Below are positions 6,589 through 13,164 of a stretch of DNA of 13,164 nucleotides, one piece after another. The first letter of the stretch is position 1, and each line of letters starts with the position of its first letter. Made by a program: the position numbers and the translations under genes. The DNA comes from Burkholderiaceae bacterium (GTDB lineage Bacteria; Pseudomonadota; Gammaproteobacteria; Burkholderiales; Burkholderiaceae_E), in assembly GCA_019428955.1 (NCBI GenBank), contig JAHYJF010000074.1, positions 1 through 13,164 on the forward strand, read 5' to 3'. The notes beneath the pieces were generated by a model that ran no database searches, was not told the origin of the DNA, and worked only from the letters and a program-made list of their open reading frames with translations.

Positions 6589-7749
6589 TCAGGCAACAGT
6601 CTGGCGCGTTTCAGGAATTGGCCCGCTGAGCCCCGGTTCGCCGTCAATTTCGGCGTCCGGCCCGGAGATTTTTGGTTCAACGCCACCGCCGCGCGCACGT
6701 ACGCGCTGTTCAATAGCCTCGCGCAAATCGTCAATTCCGGCACCAGTAAGAGCGCTCACCATTAGCTTGACGATGCTACCACACGAATCACGCTCGACCT
6801 CCGGGGGCCAGCCGGTCAAATCGATCTTGTTCAGCACTCTCAGGCACGGGACCTCAGAGGCGCCAATTTCGGCAAGCACGCGCTCGACCTGCAACACCTG
6901 TTCATCGCGATCCGGCGCCGAGGCGTCGACCACGTGGATCAGCAGATCGGCCTCCGCGGTCTCTTCGAGCGTGGCCTGGAAGGCATCGACCAATTGATGG
7001 GGAAGGTCGCGCACGAAGCCGACCGTGTCCGAGAGCACGATCCAGCCGCCGCCCGGCAGCCGTACCCGCCGGCTCAGGGTGTCGAGCGTGGCAAAGAGCT
7101 GGTCGGCCGCATAGGTATCGGACTTGGCAAGGGCGTTGAAGAGCGTCGACTTGCCGGAGTTGGTATAGCCCACCAGCGACACCGAAAAAACCTCGCGGCG
7201 CTGGCGCGCCCGGCGCCGATTGCGCCGCTGCTTGCGAATCTGCTCGAGCTGCACGCGCAGGCGGCGCACCCTGGTAGTGAGCATGCGGCGATCGAGCTCG
7301 ATCTGCTTTTCACCGGGGCCGCCGCGCACGCCGATACCGCCCCGTTGCCGCTCCAGGTGGGTCCAGCCGCGCACCAGCCGCGCCGAGAGATGTTCGAGGC
7401 GCGCCAGCTCGACCTGCAACTTGCCTTCGTGGCTGCGGGCGCGGCGCGCGAAAATGTCGAGGATCAGTTCCGTGCGATCGAGCACCGGCACGCCCCAGTG
7501 CTCGCCGAGATTGCGCTGCTGTACCGCCGAGAGTTCCTGGTCAAAGACCACCACCGCTATCTCTTCGGCCTTGATGCGCTCGGCGAGCGCGTCGGCCTTG
7601 CCACTGCCGATGAAGAATTCCGGGTCCTGGCGGGAGCGCCGGCACACTTCGCGGCCCACCGGCAGCATGCCGTCAGAGGTCACCAGCGCGGCGAGTTCGT
7701 CGAGCGATTCATCGGCGGTGCGCCCGGAGCCGAATACGACGCCCACCAA
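6589..7749 (-). CDS. hflX: GTPase HflX (start codon uncertain)
   Basis: HflX is a ribosome-binding GTPase that splits or rescues stalled 70S ribosomes, notably under heat stress. From the TTG at 7749 it would have 386 residues. The N-terminal HflX domain contains QDPEFFIGSGKADALAE (41-57) and the glycine-rich RGGIGVRGGPGEKQ (136-149), then a basic coiled segment. The GTPase domain has G1 GYTNSGKST (194-202), G2 around FATLDTLSR, G3 DTVGF (241-245), G4 NKID (307-310) and G5 SAL (332-334). The C-terminal tail is short and not conserved. No ATG lies near the expected N-terminus. The sequence RALLVGVVFG fits the usual first beta strand and extends upstream of both TTG 7749 and GTG 7746, so the true start may be a CTG at 7788 that overlaps the hfq stop. 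Confidence 0.93.
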   Translation of the reverse strand: MVGVVFGSGRTADESLDELAALVTSDGMLPVGREVCRRSRQDPEFFIGSGKADALAERIKAEEIAVVVFDQELSAVQQRNLGEHWGVPVLDRTELILDIFARRARSHEGKLQVELARLEHLSARLVRGWTHLERQRGGIGVRGGPGEKQIELDRRMLTTRVRRLRVQLEQIRKQRRNRRRARQRREVFSVSLVGYTNSGKSTLFNALAKSDTYAADQLFATLDTLSRRVRLPGGGWIVLSDTVGFVRDLPHQLVDAFQATLEETAEADLLIHVVDASAPDRDEQVLQVERVLAEIGASEVPCLRVLNKIDLTGWPPEVERDSCGSIVKLMVSALTGAGIDDLREAIEQRVRARGGGVEPKISGPDAEIDGEPGLSGPIPETRQTVA

Positions 7750-7784
7750 CAGGGCTCGGATCGGCTTGGTTGGGGAGTTAGCGT

Positions 7785-8021
7785 TCAGCTTTCCGGGCTC
7801 TCTTGTTCGAAGTTCACCGCGCGGCCTGGCACCACGGTCGAAATCGCGTGCTTGTAGACCATCTGGGTCACGGTATTGCGCAACAGCACGACGTATTGAT
7901 CGAAAGAATCGATATGGCCCTGCAGCTTGATGCCGTTTACCAGGTAGATCGACACCGGCACGTGCTCGCGGCGCAGGAGATTCAGAAATGGGTCTTGTAG
8001 AAGTTGCCCTTTGTTACTCAT
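7785..8021 (-). CDS. hfq: RNA chaperone Hfq
   Basis: Hfq is a hexameric Sm-like protein that pairs small RNAs with mRNAs and so controls many genes after transcription. The protein has 78 residues. It begins MSNKGQLLQDPFLN with the proximal-face Gln9; the rim patch is RREH (17-20); Sm1 contains VPVSIYLVNGIKLQG, and Sm2 contains the YKHAIST motif. The tail after VVPGR is short, unlike the long tail of E. coli Hfq. The RREH form, rather than RRER, is what I recall from betaproteobacteria. The frame is open upstream to 8129, but the family N-terminus and a GGAG about 9 bases ahead fix the ATG at 8021. Genes hfq and hflX are adjacent as in most proteobacteria; der upstream ends 114 bases away. 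Confidence 0.98.
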   Translation of the reverse strand: MSNKGQLLQDPFLNLLRREHVPVSIYLVNGIKLQGHIDSFDQYVVLLRNTVTQMVYKHAISTVVPGRAVNFEQESPES

Positions 8022-8065
8022 GACGGCTCCGTCTGTTGTTTTAGGTATTGTCACGACCGGTCGCA

Positions 8066-8093
8066 ATTGCACCCGCTCGAAACCGCCTTTCAA
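8066..8093 (-). promoter_or_regulatory. Candidate hfq promoter in the der-hfq gap
   Basis: In the only intergenic gap of more than 100 bases within the long minus-strand run (8022-8135), TTGAAA (8093-8088) and TGCAAT (8071-8066) are spaced by 16 bases and match the sigma-70 hexamers moderately (five and four of six). The start would be near 8059, giving a leader of about 38 bases before hfq. A second pair, TTGCGA (8066-8061) and TAAAAC (8043-8038) with 17 bases between, would leave too short a leader for the ribosome-binding site. Both are weak matches. Confidence 0.25.
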
Positions 8094-8135
8094 TGTACTC
8101 GAATTTGGTGCCGGGGGCTGGAATTTCAAGTAGGG

Positions 8136-9557
8136 TCACTTCGGCGCGTAGGGATTTCGGCTGCTCCGGAACTCGATGCGCAGGGGTGTCCCGTCGAGTT
8201 TGAAGCGCTCCCTGAACCACCCTTCCAAGTAACGCCGATAGGAGGCCTGGATCGCATCCAGGGCACTGCCGTGGATCACTATCACCGGGGGATTGCGGCC
8301 CCCCTGGTGGGCGTAGCGCAGCTTGGGCCGGACCGGGCCCCGCCGCGCCGGCGCCTGGCGTTCGACCGCTTCGATCATCGACCGGGTGAGTTCCGGGGTA
8401 CGCAGGGTTCGGGTCGCGGCGGCATAGGCGGCGTCGACCGAACGCATCACCGCCCCTATCCCGGAACCGCTCAACGCCGATATGTAGTGCACCTTGGCAA
8501 AGAGCAGGAAGTGGAACTTGCGCTCGAGTTCGCTCTTGATGCGCTCGCGGGCCCCAGCCGTGACCAAATCCCATTTGTTGACGGCGATCACCAGCGCCCG
8601 ACCGGAATCGAGCAGGTAGCCGGCGATGCTGGCGTCCTGCTCCGAGATATCCTGCGAGGCATCGACCAGCAACACGCAGACGTTGCTGTCCTCGATTGCC
8701 TGGAGGGTCTTGACCACCGAGAACTTCTCGATGGTCTCGGTCACCTTGCCGCGGCGCCGCAGCCCGGCGGTGTCGACCAGGGTATAGGGCCGAGAGCCAC
8801 GCTCGAAATCGATGGCCACGGCGTCGCGCGTGGTGCCCGGCTGGTCGAAGGCGATCAGCCGCTCCTCGCCAAGCAGGGTATTGATGAGCGTTGATTTGCC
8901 GGAGTTCGGCCGCCCGACCACCGCGACCCGAACCCGGGGCAGTTCCGCTACGGCGGGCTCGTCGGCGCCGGCGGCGGCATCATCTTCAGCCGTCAGGGGC
9001 TCGTGCGGCTCATCGGCGTCGGCTTCAGCGCCCTCAGCCTCAGCGGCCGCGGGTTCTTCGGCCCAGGGGGCGAGGACTTCATCGAGCAGGTCACGGACAC
9101 CATCGCCGTGCGCCGAGGAGATCGGGTGCGGTTCGCCCAGTCCCAGTTCGTGAAACTCGGCAGCCACCTGGGCGCGCATCATGCCTTCGGTCTTGTTGAC
9201 CGCCACGAAGATCGCCCGGGCGCTCCGGCGCAACTCGGCACCGATTTCAAGATCGCGCCCGGTCAGGCCCTCGCGCCCATCGACCACGAAGATCACGGCG
9301 TCGGCTTCGAGCACCGCCTGCCGGGCTTGCCGGGCCATCTCGACCAGGATGCCGGTCTTGGTCTCGGGCTCGAAACCGCCGGTATCGATCACGATGAACT
9401 GACGATCGCCGGCCAGCCCGCGACCGTATTGCCGATCCCGGGTCAGGCCCGGAATGTCGGCCACCAACGCCGCCCGACTGCGGGTGATGCGGTTGAACAG
9501 CGTCGATTTACCGACGTTGGGTCGCCCCACGAGCGCGACGACCGGCAAGCTTGCCAT
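8136..9557 (-). CDS. der: Ribosome assembly GTPase Der (EngA)
   Basis: Der is an essential GTPase with two tandem G domains that acts in late 50S ribosomal subunit assembly. The protein has 473 residues. First G domain: G1 GRPNVGKS (11-18), G3 DTGG (58-61), G4 NKTE (121-124). Second G domain: G1 GRPNSGKS (215-222), G3 DTAGLRRRGK, G4 NKWD. A C-terminal KH-like domain follows, with PPVIVIHG and LRIEFRSSRNPY. The two G domains are joined by an acidic Ala/Glu/Asp-rich linker of about 40 residues (166-206). First-domain G4 has Thr-Glu where Val-Asp or a similar pair is usual; TE forms occur in some Der proteins. The start ATG at 9557 lies two bases after the bamB stop, with no clear Shine-Dalgarno, so translation is probably coupled. 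Confidence 0.98.
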   Translation of the reverse strand: MASLPVVALVGRPNVGKSTLFNRITRSRAALVADIPGLTRDRQYGRGLAGDRQFIVIDTGGFEPETKTGILVEMARQARQAVLEADAVIFVVDGREGLTGRDLEIGAELRRSARAIFVAVNKTEGMMRAQVAAEFHELGLGEPHPISSAHGDGVRDLLDEVLAPWAEEPAAAEAEGAEADADEPHEPLTAEDDAAAGADEPAVAELPRVRVAVVGRPNSGKSTLINTLLGEERLIAFDQPGTTRDAVAIDFERGSRPYTLVDTAGLRRRGKVTETIEKFSVVKTLQAIEDSNVCVLLVDASQDISEQDASIAGYLLDSGRALVIAVNKWDLVTAGARERIKSELERKFHFLLFAKVHYISALSGSGIGAVMRSVDAAYAAATRTLRTPELTRSMIEAVERQAPARRGPVRPKLRYAHQGGRNPPVIVIHGSALDAIQASYRRYLEGWFRERFKLDGTPLRIEFRSSRNPYAPK

Positions 9558-9559
9558 CT

Positions 9560-10696
9560 TCAGCGCGCCGCGATCGCGTACAGTCCGCCGGCGCTGGTCT
9601 GGACTACGGCAAGCTCCCCGACGCGTACGGGCTGGGCGATGATCGCTGAACCGTCGGTGGTGACGCGCCCGACCAGGGCGCCATCAGCGCGACCCAGCAG
9701 GTGGACGATGCCGGTAATGTCACCGACTGCCACGGCATCGGCCAGCAAGAGCGGGGCCGAGAGCATGCGCCGGGCCAGCCGTTCCTCGCGCCAAAGCGGC
9801 GCTCCGCCCGCCGAAAGGCCATGGACGAAGCCGCCGTCGTCGGCAGCCACCACGAGCCGCTCGTCGCCATCAAGTCCGCCGACCGCCTGAATGTCCCGCG
9901 ACCACTGGGTACGCCCCGTGGTGCCGTCGAAGCACGCCACCTTGCCGAGGAAAGTGGCGGCGCACACTTCACGCCCCACCAGCAACGGCTTGCCGAGCAC
10001 GTCGGCGATGCGCTCGATCTCGTTGGACCCCTTGGGCACCGCTACCGCAGCCTCCCAGCGCACCGCGCCGTTCTCGAGCGCCAGGCCGAGCAGCCGTCCG
10101 CCGGGCAATCCGACATAGACCGTGGTGGCATCGATCGCCACGGCGACGTTCTGGCGCAGTACCAGCGGCGGGTTCTGGCGCGAGAAGACCCAGCGCCGCT
10201 GGCCGCTCACCGCGTCGAAGGCCTGCACCCGGCTGTCGCTGGTCAGCACCACTACCAGCCCGTGGCCCACTTCGGGCACCGAGGTCACCGCCGCGCCGGT
10301 CGTGGTCGACCAGCTCAGTCGCCCGTTGGCATCGAATGCGAGCAAAGTTCCCTGCCGATCGGCAACGGCGGTCAGCTGACCGTCGCTGCCCACTCCCGTA
10401 GTCACGCCCTTCTCCGATCTCGCCTGCCAGGCCACTGCGCCATTGACCCCGTCCACCTTCATGACGGTGCCATCGCCAGCGGCCACGAACACGTCGTTGC
10501 CGACTACCGCCGGCTGGTAACCAGTGCCGCCCTTGCGCAGACTCACCGACCACACCACCCGGGCGCTGTTGGCCACGAGTTGCGGCAGCTCGGGAATCCT
10601 GGCCTTGTCCGACCACGGCCACCAGCTCGCACAGCCGCCCAGCGGAAGGACCAGCGCCGCCGCCACCAATGCAACGAGGGCCGGGCGGCGCTTCAT
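9560..10696 (-). CDS. bamB: Outer-membrane assembly lipoprotein BamB
   Basis: BamB is a periplasm-facing lipoprotein of the BAM complex, which inserts beta-barrel proteins into the outer membrane. The protein has 378 residues. The N-terminus MKRRPALVALVAAALVLPLG is a lipoprotein signal with lipobox LGGC, so Cys22 would be lipidated. The rest is a PQQ-like eight-bladed propeller, shown by repeated blade elements such as VFVAAGDGTVMKVDGVNGAV, LLAFDANGRLSW, VQAFDAVSGQRRWVF, LLGLALENGAVRWE and VACFDGTTGRTQWS, each with the Gly-x-x-x-Trp pattern. The start ATG overlaps the yfgM stop as ATGA, and der follows two bases after the end. The order yfgM-bamB-der is standard in beta- and gammaproteobacteria. 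Confidence 0.97.
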   Translation of the reverse strand: MKRRPALVALVAAALVLPLGGCASWWPWSDKARIPELPQLVANSARVVWSVSLRKGGTGYQPAVVGNDVFVAAGDGTVMKVDGVNGAVAWQARSEKGVTTGVGSDGQLTAVADRQGTLLAFDANGRLSWSTTTGAAVTSVPEVGHGLVVVLTSDSRVQAFDAVSGQRRWVFSRQNPPLVLRQNVAVAIDATTVYVGLPGGRLLGLALENGAVRWEAAVAVPKGSNEIERIADVLGKPLLVGREVCAATFLGKVACFDGTTGRTQWSRDIQAVGGLDGDERLVVAADDGGFVHGLSAGGAPLWREERLARRMLSAPLLLADAVAVGDITGIVHLLGRADGALVGRVTTDGSAIIAQPVRVGELAVVQTSAGGLYAIAAR

Positions 10697-11334
10697 GATC
10701 CGGTCCCGCCCAGTGAGTCGGCCTTGATCTTGACGATGCGGTACAAGGGGCTGGCGGTGCCGAGCAGCTCGAGGGCGCTCTGGTAGGCCTGGCGGGCTTC
10801 TTCGGTCTTGCCCAGACCGACCAGCAGGTCGCCGCGCCGATCGGCATAAAGACCGGCGAATGGTCCGCTGGTTACGCCCGCTTCAAGCACTTTCAGGCCG
10901 TCATCGTAGGCCTTCTCATCGAGCAGAACTCCGGCCATGCGCAGGCGCGCCGCGTTGCGGAACTCCTCGTCGGTGCTGTTGTCGATCGCCCACTGCAAAG
11001 GAGCCTTGGCCGCCTTCAGGTCGTCGGCGTCGAAGTACGCCCGCGCCGCCACCAGCGCCGCCATCTGGGCGTAGGGCGTGCGGTTGAAATCACTGAAGAT
11101 GACTCCGGCGAACTCCTTGACCTTGCCGATGTCCTTGTCGTCAGCGGCTTTGCGCAGCTGGTCGTAGACCTGGGCAGCCTGCCCCGACTGGCGCAGTTCC
11201 CACCAGCCCCAGCCGCGCCAGGCCGCCACGGCCACCATCACGACCGTGATCACGGTCATGATGAAGTTACCGTACTTCTTCCAGAGATCCCGCAGTTCGT
11301 CTAGCTGTTCCTGCTCTTCAAAATCGTAGGCCAT
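10693..11334 (-). CDS. yfgM: YfgM-like TPR protein, SecYEG-associated
   Basis: In E. coli YfgM (also called AncM) is an inner-membrane protein with a periplasmic TPR-like domain, bound to SecYEG and PpiD, helping secreted proteins on the way to periplasmic chaperones. The protein has 213 residues. The N-terminus MAYDFEEQEQLDELRDLWKK is cytoplasmic, with a transmembrane helix at about 22-40, then TPR-like helices with strings such as YAQMAALVAARAYFDADDL and FAGLYADRRGDLLVGLGK, with a closing TPR at EEARQAYQSALELLG. The frame is open further upstream, but MAYDFEEQEQ is the family start, so the ATG at 11334 is chosen; it has AGGGG about 10 bases ahead. It overlaps bamB by 4 bases, supporting coupled expression with the BAM lipoprotein. 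Confidence 0.94.
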   Translation of the reverse strand: MAYDFEEQEQLDELRDLWKKYGNFIMTVITVVMVAVAAWRGWGWWELRQSGQAAQVYDQLRKAADDKDIGKVKEFAGVIFSDFNRTPYAQMAALVAARAYFDADDLKAAKAPLQWAIDNSTDEEFRNAARLRMAGVLLDEKAYDDGLKVLEAGVTSGPFAGLYADRRGDLLVGLGKTEEARQAYQSALELLGTASPLYRIVKIKADSLGGTGS

Positions 11335-11356
11335 CGCCCTGTAACCCCTGTTGCCG

Positions 11357-12661
11357 TCAAATATCTGCGCCGTCCGACGCCACCATGGCGTCGACGATCC
11401 AATCGGCCAGCGCAGCAAGCGCGACCGTCTCCTGGCGTGCAGCGCCCTCCCCGATAGGGGAGCCACGCAGCCACTTTACCGAAACTTCCCCACGCGCCAG
11501 CTCATCTTCGCCGGCGATCACCGCAAAGCGCGCACCGCTGGCATCGGCCCGGCGGAACTGCGACTTGAAGCTGCCGCCGCCACAATGAAGGATCACCTCC
11601 AGCCCGGCGTCACGCAAGCGCTCGGCGGTCTGGAATGCCACCTCCCCAACCGCGCCGCCGGCGTGGATCACGTAGACATCGCAGCCCGTCGCTCCCAGGT
11701 CCGGTGCGTTCCGGCGCAACTGTTCGAGAACCCGTTCCACGCCCAGCGCGAAACCGCAGGCCGGCGCCGGATTGCCGCCGAGCATGGCGATCAGTGGATC
11801 GTAACGCCCACCGCCGCAGAGCGTGAGGCCATCCTCGTTCACCCACTCGAACACCGTGAGATTGTAGTAGTCAAGCCCACGGACCAGGCGCGGGTTGATC
11901 CGAAACTCCACCTTGTTCGCAGCCAGCAGCCGTTGCACCTCGGTGAAATGGGCCAGCGACTCGGGACCGAGAAAGTCACCGAGCCGCGGGGCGGCCTCGA
12001 CCAGCGCCTGCATCGCGGGATTCTTGGTGTCGAGGATGCGCAGCGGATTGGCGTGCAAGCGCCGCTGGGCATCACCGTCGAGCTGTTCGCGATGCTCCTC
12101 GAAATAGGCGATCAGCGCCGCGCGGTGGGCGTTGCGCTCGTCGGCCTGACCGAGCGAATTGATCTCGAGCCGGATCCCGCCCAGACCAAGTTCATCCCAG
12201 AGCCGGTTGCCGAGCAGGATCACTTCCACATCGGCATCCGGCCCGGTCATTCCCAGCGCCTCGACGCCGACCTGATTGAATTGCCGGTAGCGGCCCTTCT
12301 GGGGGCGTTCGTGGCGGAACATCGGGCCTTGGTACCAGAGTCGCTTGGGGCCATCGTAGAGCAGGTTGTGCTCGATCACCGCGCGCACCACGCCCGCGGT
12401 CGACTCGGGGCGCAAGGTGAGTTCGTCGCCGTTGAGGGCGTCAGTGAAGGAGTACATCTCCTTCTCGACGATATCGGTGACTTCGCCGATGCCGCGCACG
12501 AACAGCGCCGTGGGCTCGACGATCGGAGTGCGGATCCGCCGATAGCCGTAGCCCCGCATCACGGTAGCGACCGCTTCCTCGAACCGATCCCAGTAGACCT
12601 CGTCGGTCGGCAGCACGTCGTTCATGCCGCGCACACCCTGGATTCTTTCTGCTTTGCCCAT
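11357..12661 (-). CDS. hisS: Histidyl-tRNA synthetase
   Basis: HisS charges tRNA-His with histidine in the cytoplasm; it is a class IIa synthetase acting as a dimer. The protein has 434 residues. N-terminus MGKAERIQGVRGMNDVLP is typical; motif 2 region RLWYQGPMFRHERPQKGRYR spans 107-126; the histidine-specific motif LVRGLDYYN is at 259-267, followed by CGGGRYD (282-288); motif 3 is GFALGVERVLEQL (303-315). The C-terminal anticodon-binding domain runs from about 325, starting CDVYVIHAGG and including SFKSQFRRADASGA. The segment between LDYYN and GGGRYD (VNEDGL) is shorter than in E. coli HisS as I recall it. It starts 7 bases after the ispG TAG, with AGGCGGG near the ATG, and is followed by yfgM after 22 bases. 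Confidence 0.98.
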   Translation of the reverse strand: MGKAERIQGVRGMNDVLPTDEVYWDRFEEAVATVMRGYGYRRIRTPIVEPTALFVRGIGEVTDIVEKEMYSFTDALNGDELTLRPESTAGVVRAVIEHNLLYDGPKRLWYQGPMFRHERPQKGRYRQFNQVGVEALGMTGPDADVEVILLGNRLWDELGLGGIRLEINSLGQADERNAHRAALIAYFEEHREQLDGDAQRRLHANPLRILDTKNPAMQALVEAAPRLGDFLGPESLAHFTEVQRLLAANKVEFRINPRLVRGLDYYNLTVFEWVNEDGLTLCGGGRYDPLIAMLGGNPAPACGFALGVERVLEQLRRNAPDLGATGCDVYVIHAGGAVGEVAFQTAERLRDAGLEVILHCGGGSFKSQFRRADASGARFAVIAGEDELARGEVSVKWLRGSPIGEGAARQETVALAALADWIVDAMVASDGADI

Positions 12662-12668
12662 TTCCCGC

Positions 12669-13164
12669 CTATCGGTGCGTCAGGTAGCGCCGTGCCACGT
12701 ATTGCTCGACTAGCGCCTCGAACTGTTCGGCGATGCGATCGCCCTTGAGGGTGACGCCGCGCACGCCATCGACGAATACCGGGGCCACCGGCGCCTCGCC
12801 GGATCCCGGCAGGGAAATTCCGATGTTGGCGTGCGCGCTCTCACCCGGCCCGTTGACCACGCAACCCATGACTGCCACCTGCATGGTCTCGACACCGGGG
12901 TGGAGATCGCGCCAGACCGGCATTCTGGTGCGCAGGAAGGTCTCGATGCGCCCCGCCAGCTCCTGGAAATAGGTGCTGCTGGTGCGGCCGCATCCCGGGC
13001 ACGCCGTGACCTGGGGAGTGAACGCGCGCAATCCCATGGTCTGGAGAATTTCCTGGGCAACCACCACCTCGCGGCTGCGGGCTCCACCCGGGTCCGGGGT
13101 AAGCGAGACCCGGATGGTATCGCCGATCCCTTCCTGCAGGAGCACCGCCATGGCGGCGCTCGAG
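12669..13164 (-). CDS. ispG: IspG, MEP-pathway iron-sulfur enzyme, C-terminal part
   Basis: IspG (GcpE), 4-hydroxy-3-methylbut-2-en-1-yl diphosphate synthase, reduces the cyclic MEcPP to HMBPP in the penultimate step of isoprenoid precursor synthesis, using a [4Fe-4S] cluster. Only the last 164 residues are present; the barrel domain lies outside the window. Visible: LLQEGIGDTIRVSLTPDPGG near the left edge of the fragment; the cluster ligands Cys55 and Cys58 in TACPGCGRT and Cys101 in GCVVNGPGE (numbering from the first complete codon at the edge), with the conserved cluster Glu just after the third Cys. The stop is TAG. An internal ATG at 13151 is not the start because homology continues upstream of it. 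The ispG-hisS linkage is common. Confidence 0.96.
   Translation of the reverse strand, partial: SSAAMAVLLQEGIGDTIRVSLTPDPGGARSREVVVAQEILQTMGLRAFTPQVTACPGCGRTSSTYFQELAGRIETFLRTRMPVWRDLHPGVETMQVAVMGCVVNGPGESAHANIGISLPGSGEAPVAPVFVDGVRGVTLKGDRIAEQFEALVEQYVARRYLTHR

Noticed and set aside
9701..10786. 361-codon plus-strand open frame opposite bamB
   Set aside because: Shadow of bamB and the yfgM end; no protein-like features seen.
11351..12748. 465-codon plus-strand open frame opposite hisS
   Set aside because: It is a mirror of the high-GC hisS coding strand; its translation shows no known domain, and hisS is unmistakable on the other strand.
1..13164. CRISPR array, insertion sequence, defence island or novel multi-gene system
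   Set aside because: No spaced direct repeats, transposase, integrase or defence genes were seen; apart from the TPR relic, every protein gene belongs to a known family.

Overview
The window is a stretch of conserved housekeeping DNA from a GC-rich proteobacterium, most likely a betaproteobacterium. Two things point there. Hfq begins MSNKGQLLQDPFLN and carries the RREHVPVS form of the rim patch, which I recall as typical of betaproteobacterial Hfq. The gene order joins two blocks that are separate in E. coli and Pseudomonas (ispG-hisS-yfgM-bamB-der and hfq-hflX-hflK-hflC-DUF2065-hisZ-purA). I cannot assign a genus.

From 13164 down to 1094, everything reads on the minus strand with very short gaps: ispG (3' part only), hisS, yfgM, bamB, der, a 114-base gap, hfq, hflX, hflK, hflC, a small DUF2065 membrane protein, hisZ, purA and a purine-type phosphoribosyltransferase. 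Spacing runs from a 4-base ATGA overlap (yfgM/bamB) to 45 bases (DUF2065/hisZ), so long co-transcribed units are likely. The only real internal gap lies in front of hfq. The themes are isoprenoid precursor synthesis (IspG), histidyl-tRNA charging (HisS), outer-membrane protein assembly and periplasmic quality control (YfgM, BamB), ribosome GTPases (Der, HflX), sRNA regulation (Hfq), FtsH protease control (HflK/HflC), histidine synthesis (HisZ) and purine metabolism (PurA, phosphoribosyltransferase).

From 1093 to 331 the pattern breaks. A tRNA-Leu(CAG) gene (454-540) with a good sigma-70-type promoter, and a decayed TPR gene fragment (about 715-1113), both lie on the plus strand, opposite to their neighbours. 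At 330-1 the minus-strand order resumes with the first 110 codons of rnr (RNase R).

I found no CRISPR array, insertion sequence, phage gene or new multi-gene system. The points worth a second look are the TPR relic, the inverted tRNA island between two minus-strand blocks, the missing standard start codon of hflX, the GNRA-loop hairpin before hisZ, and a palindrome covering two convergent stop codons.
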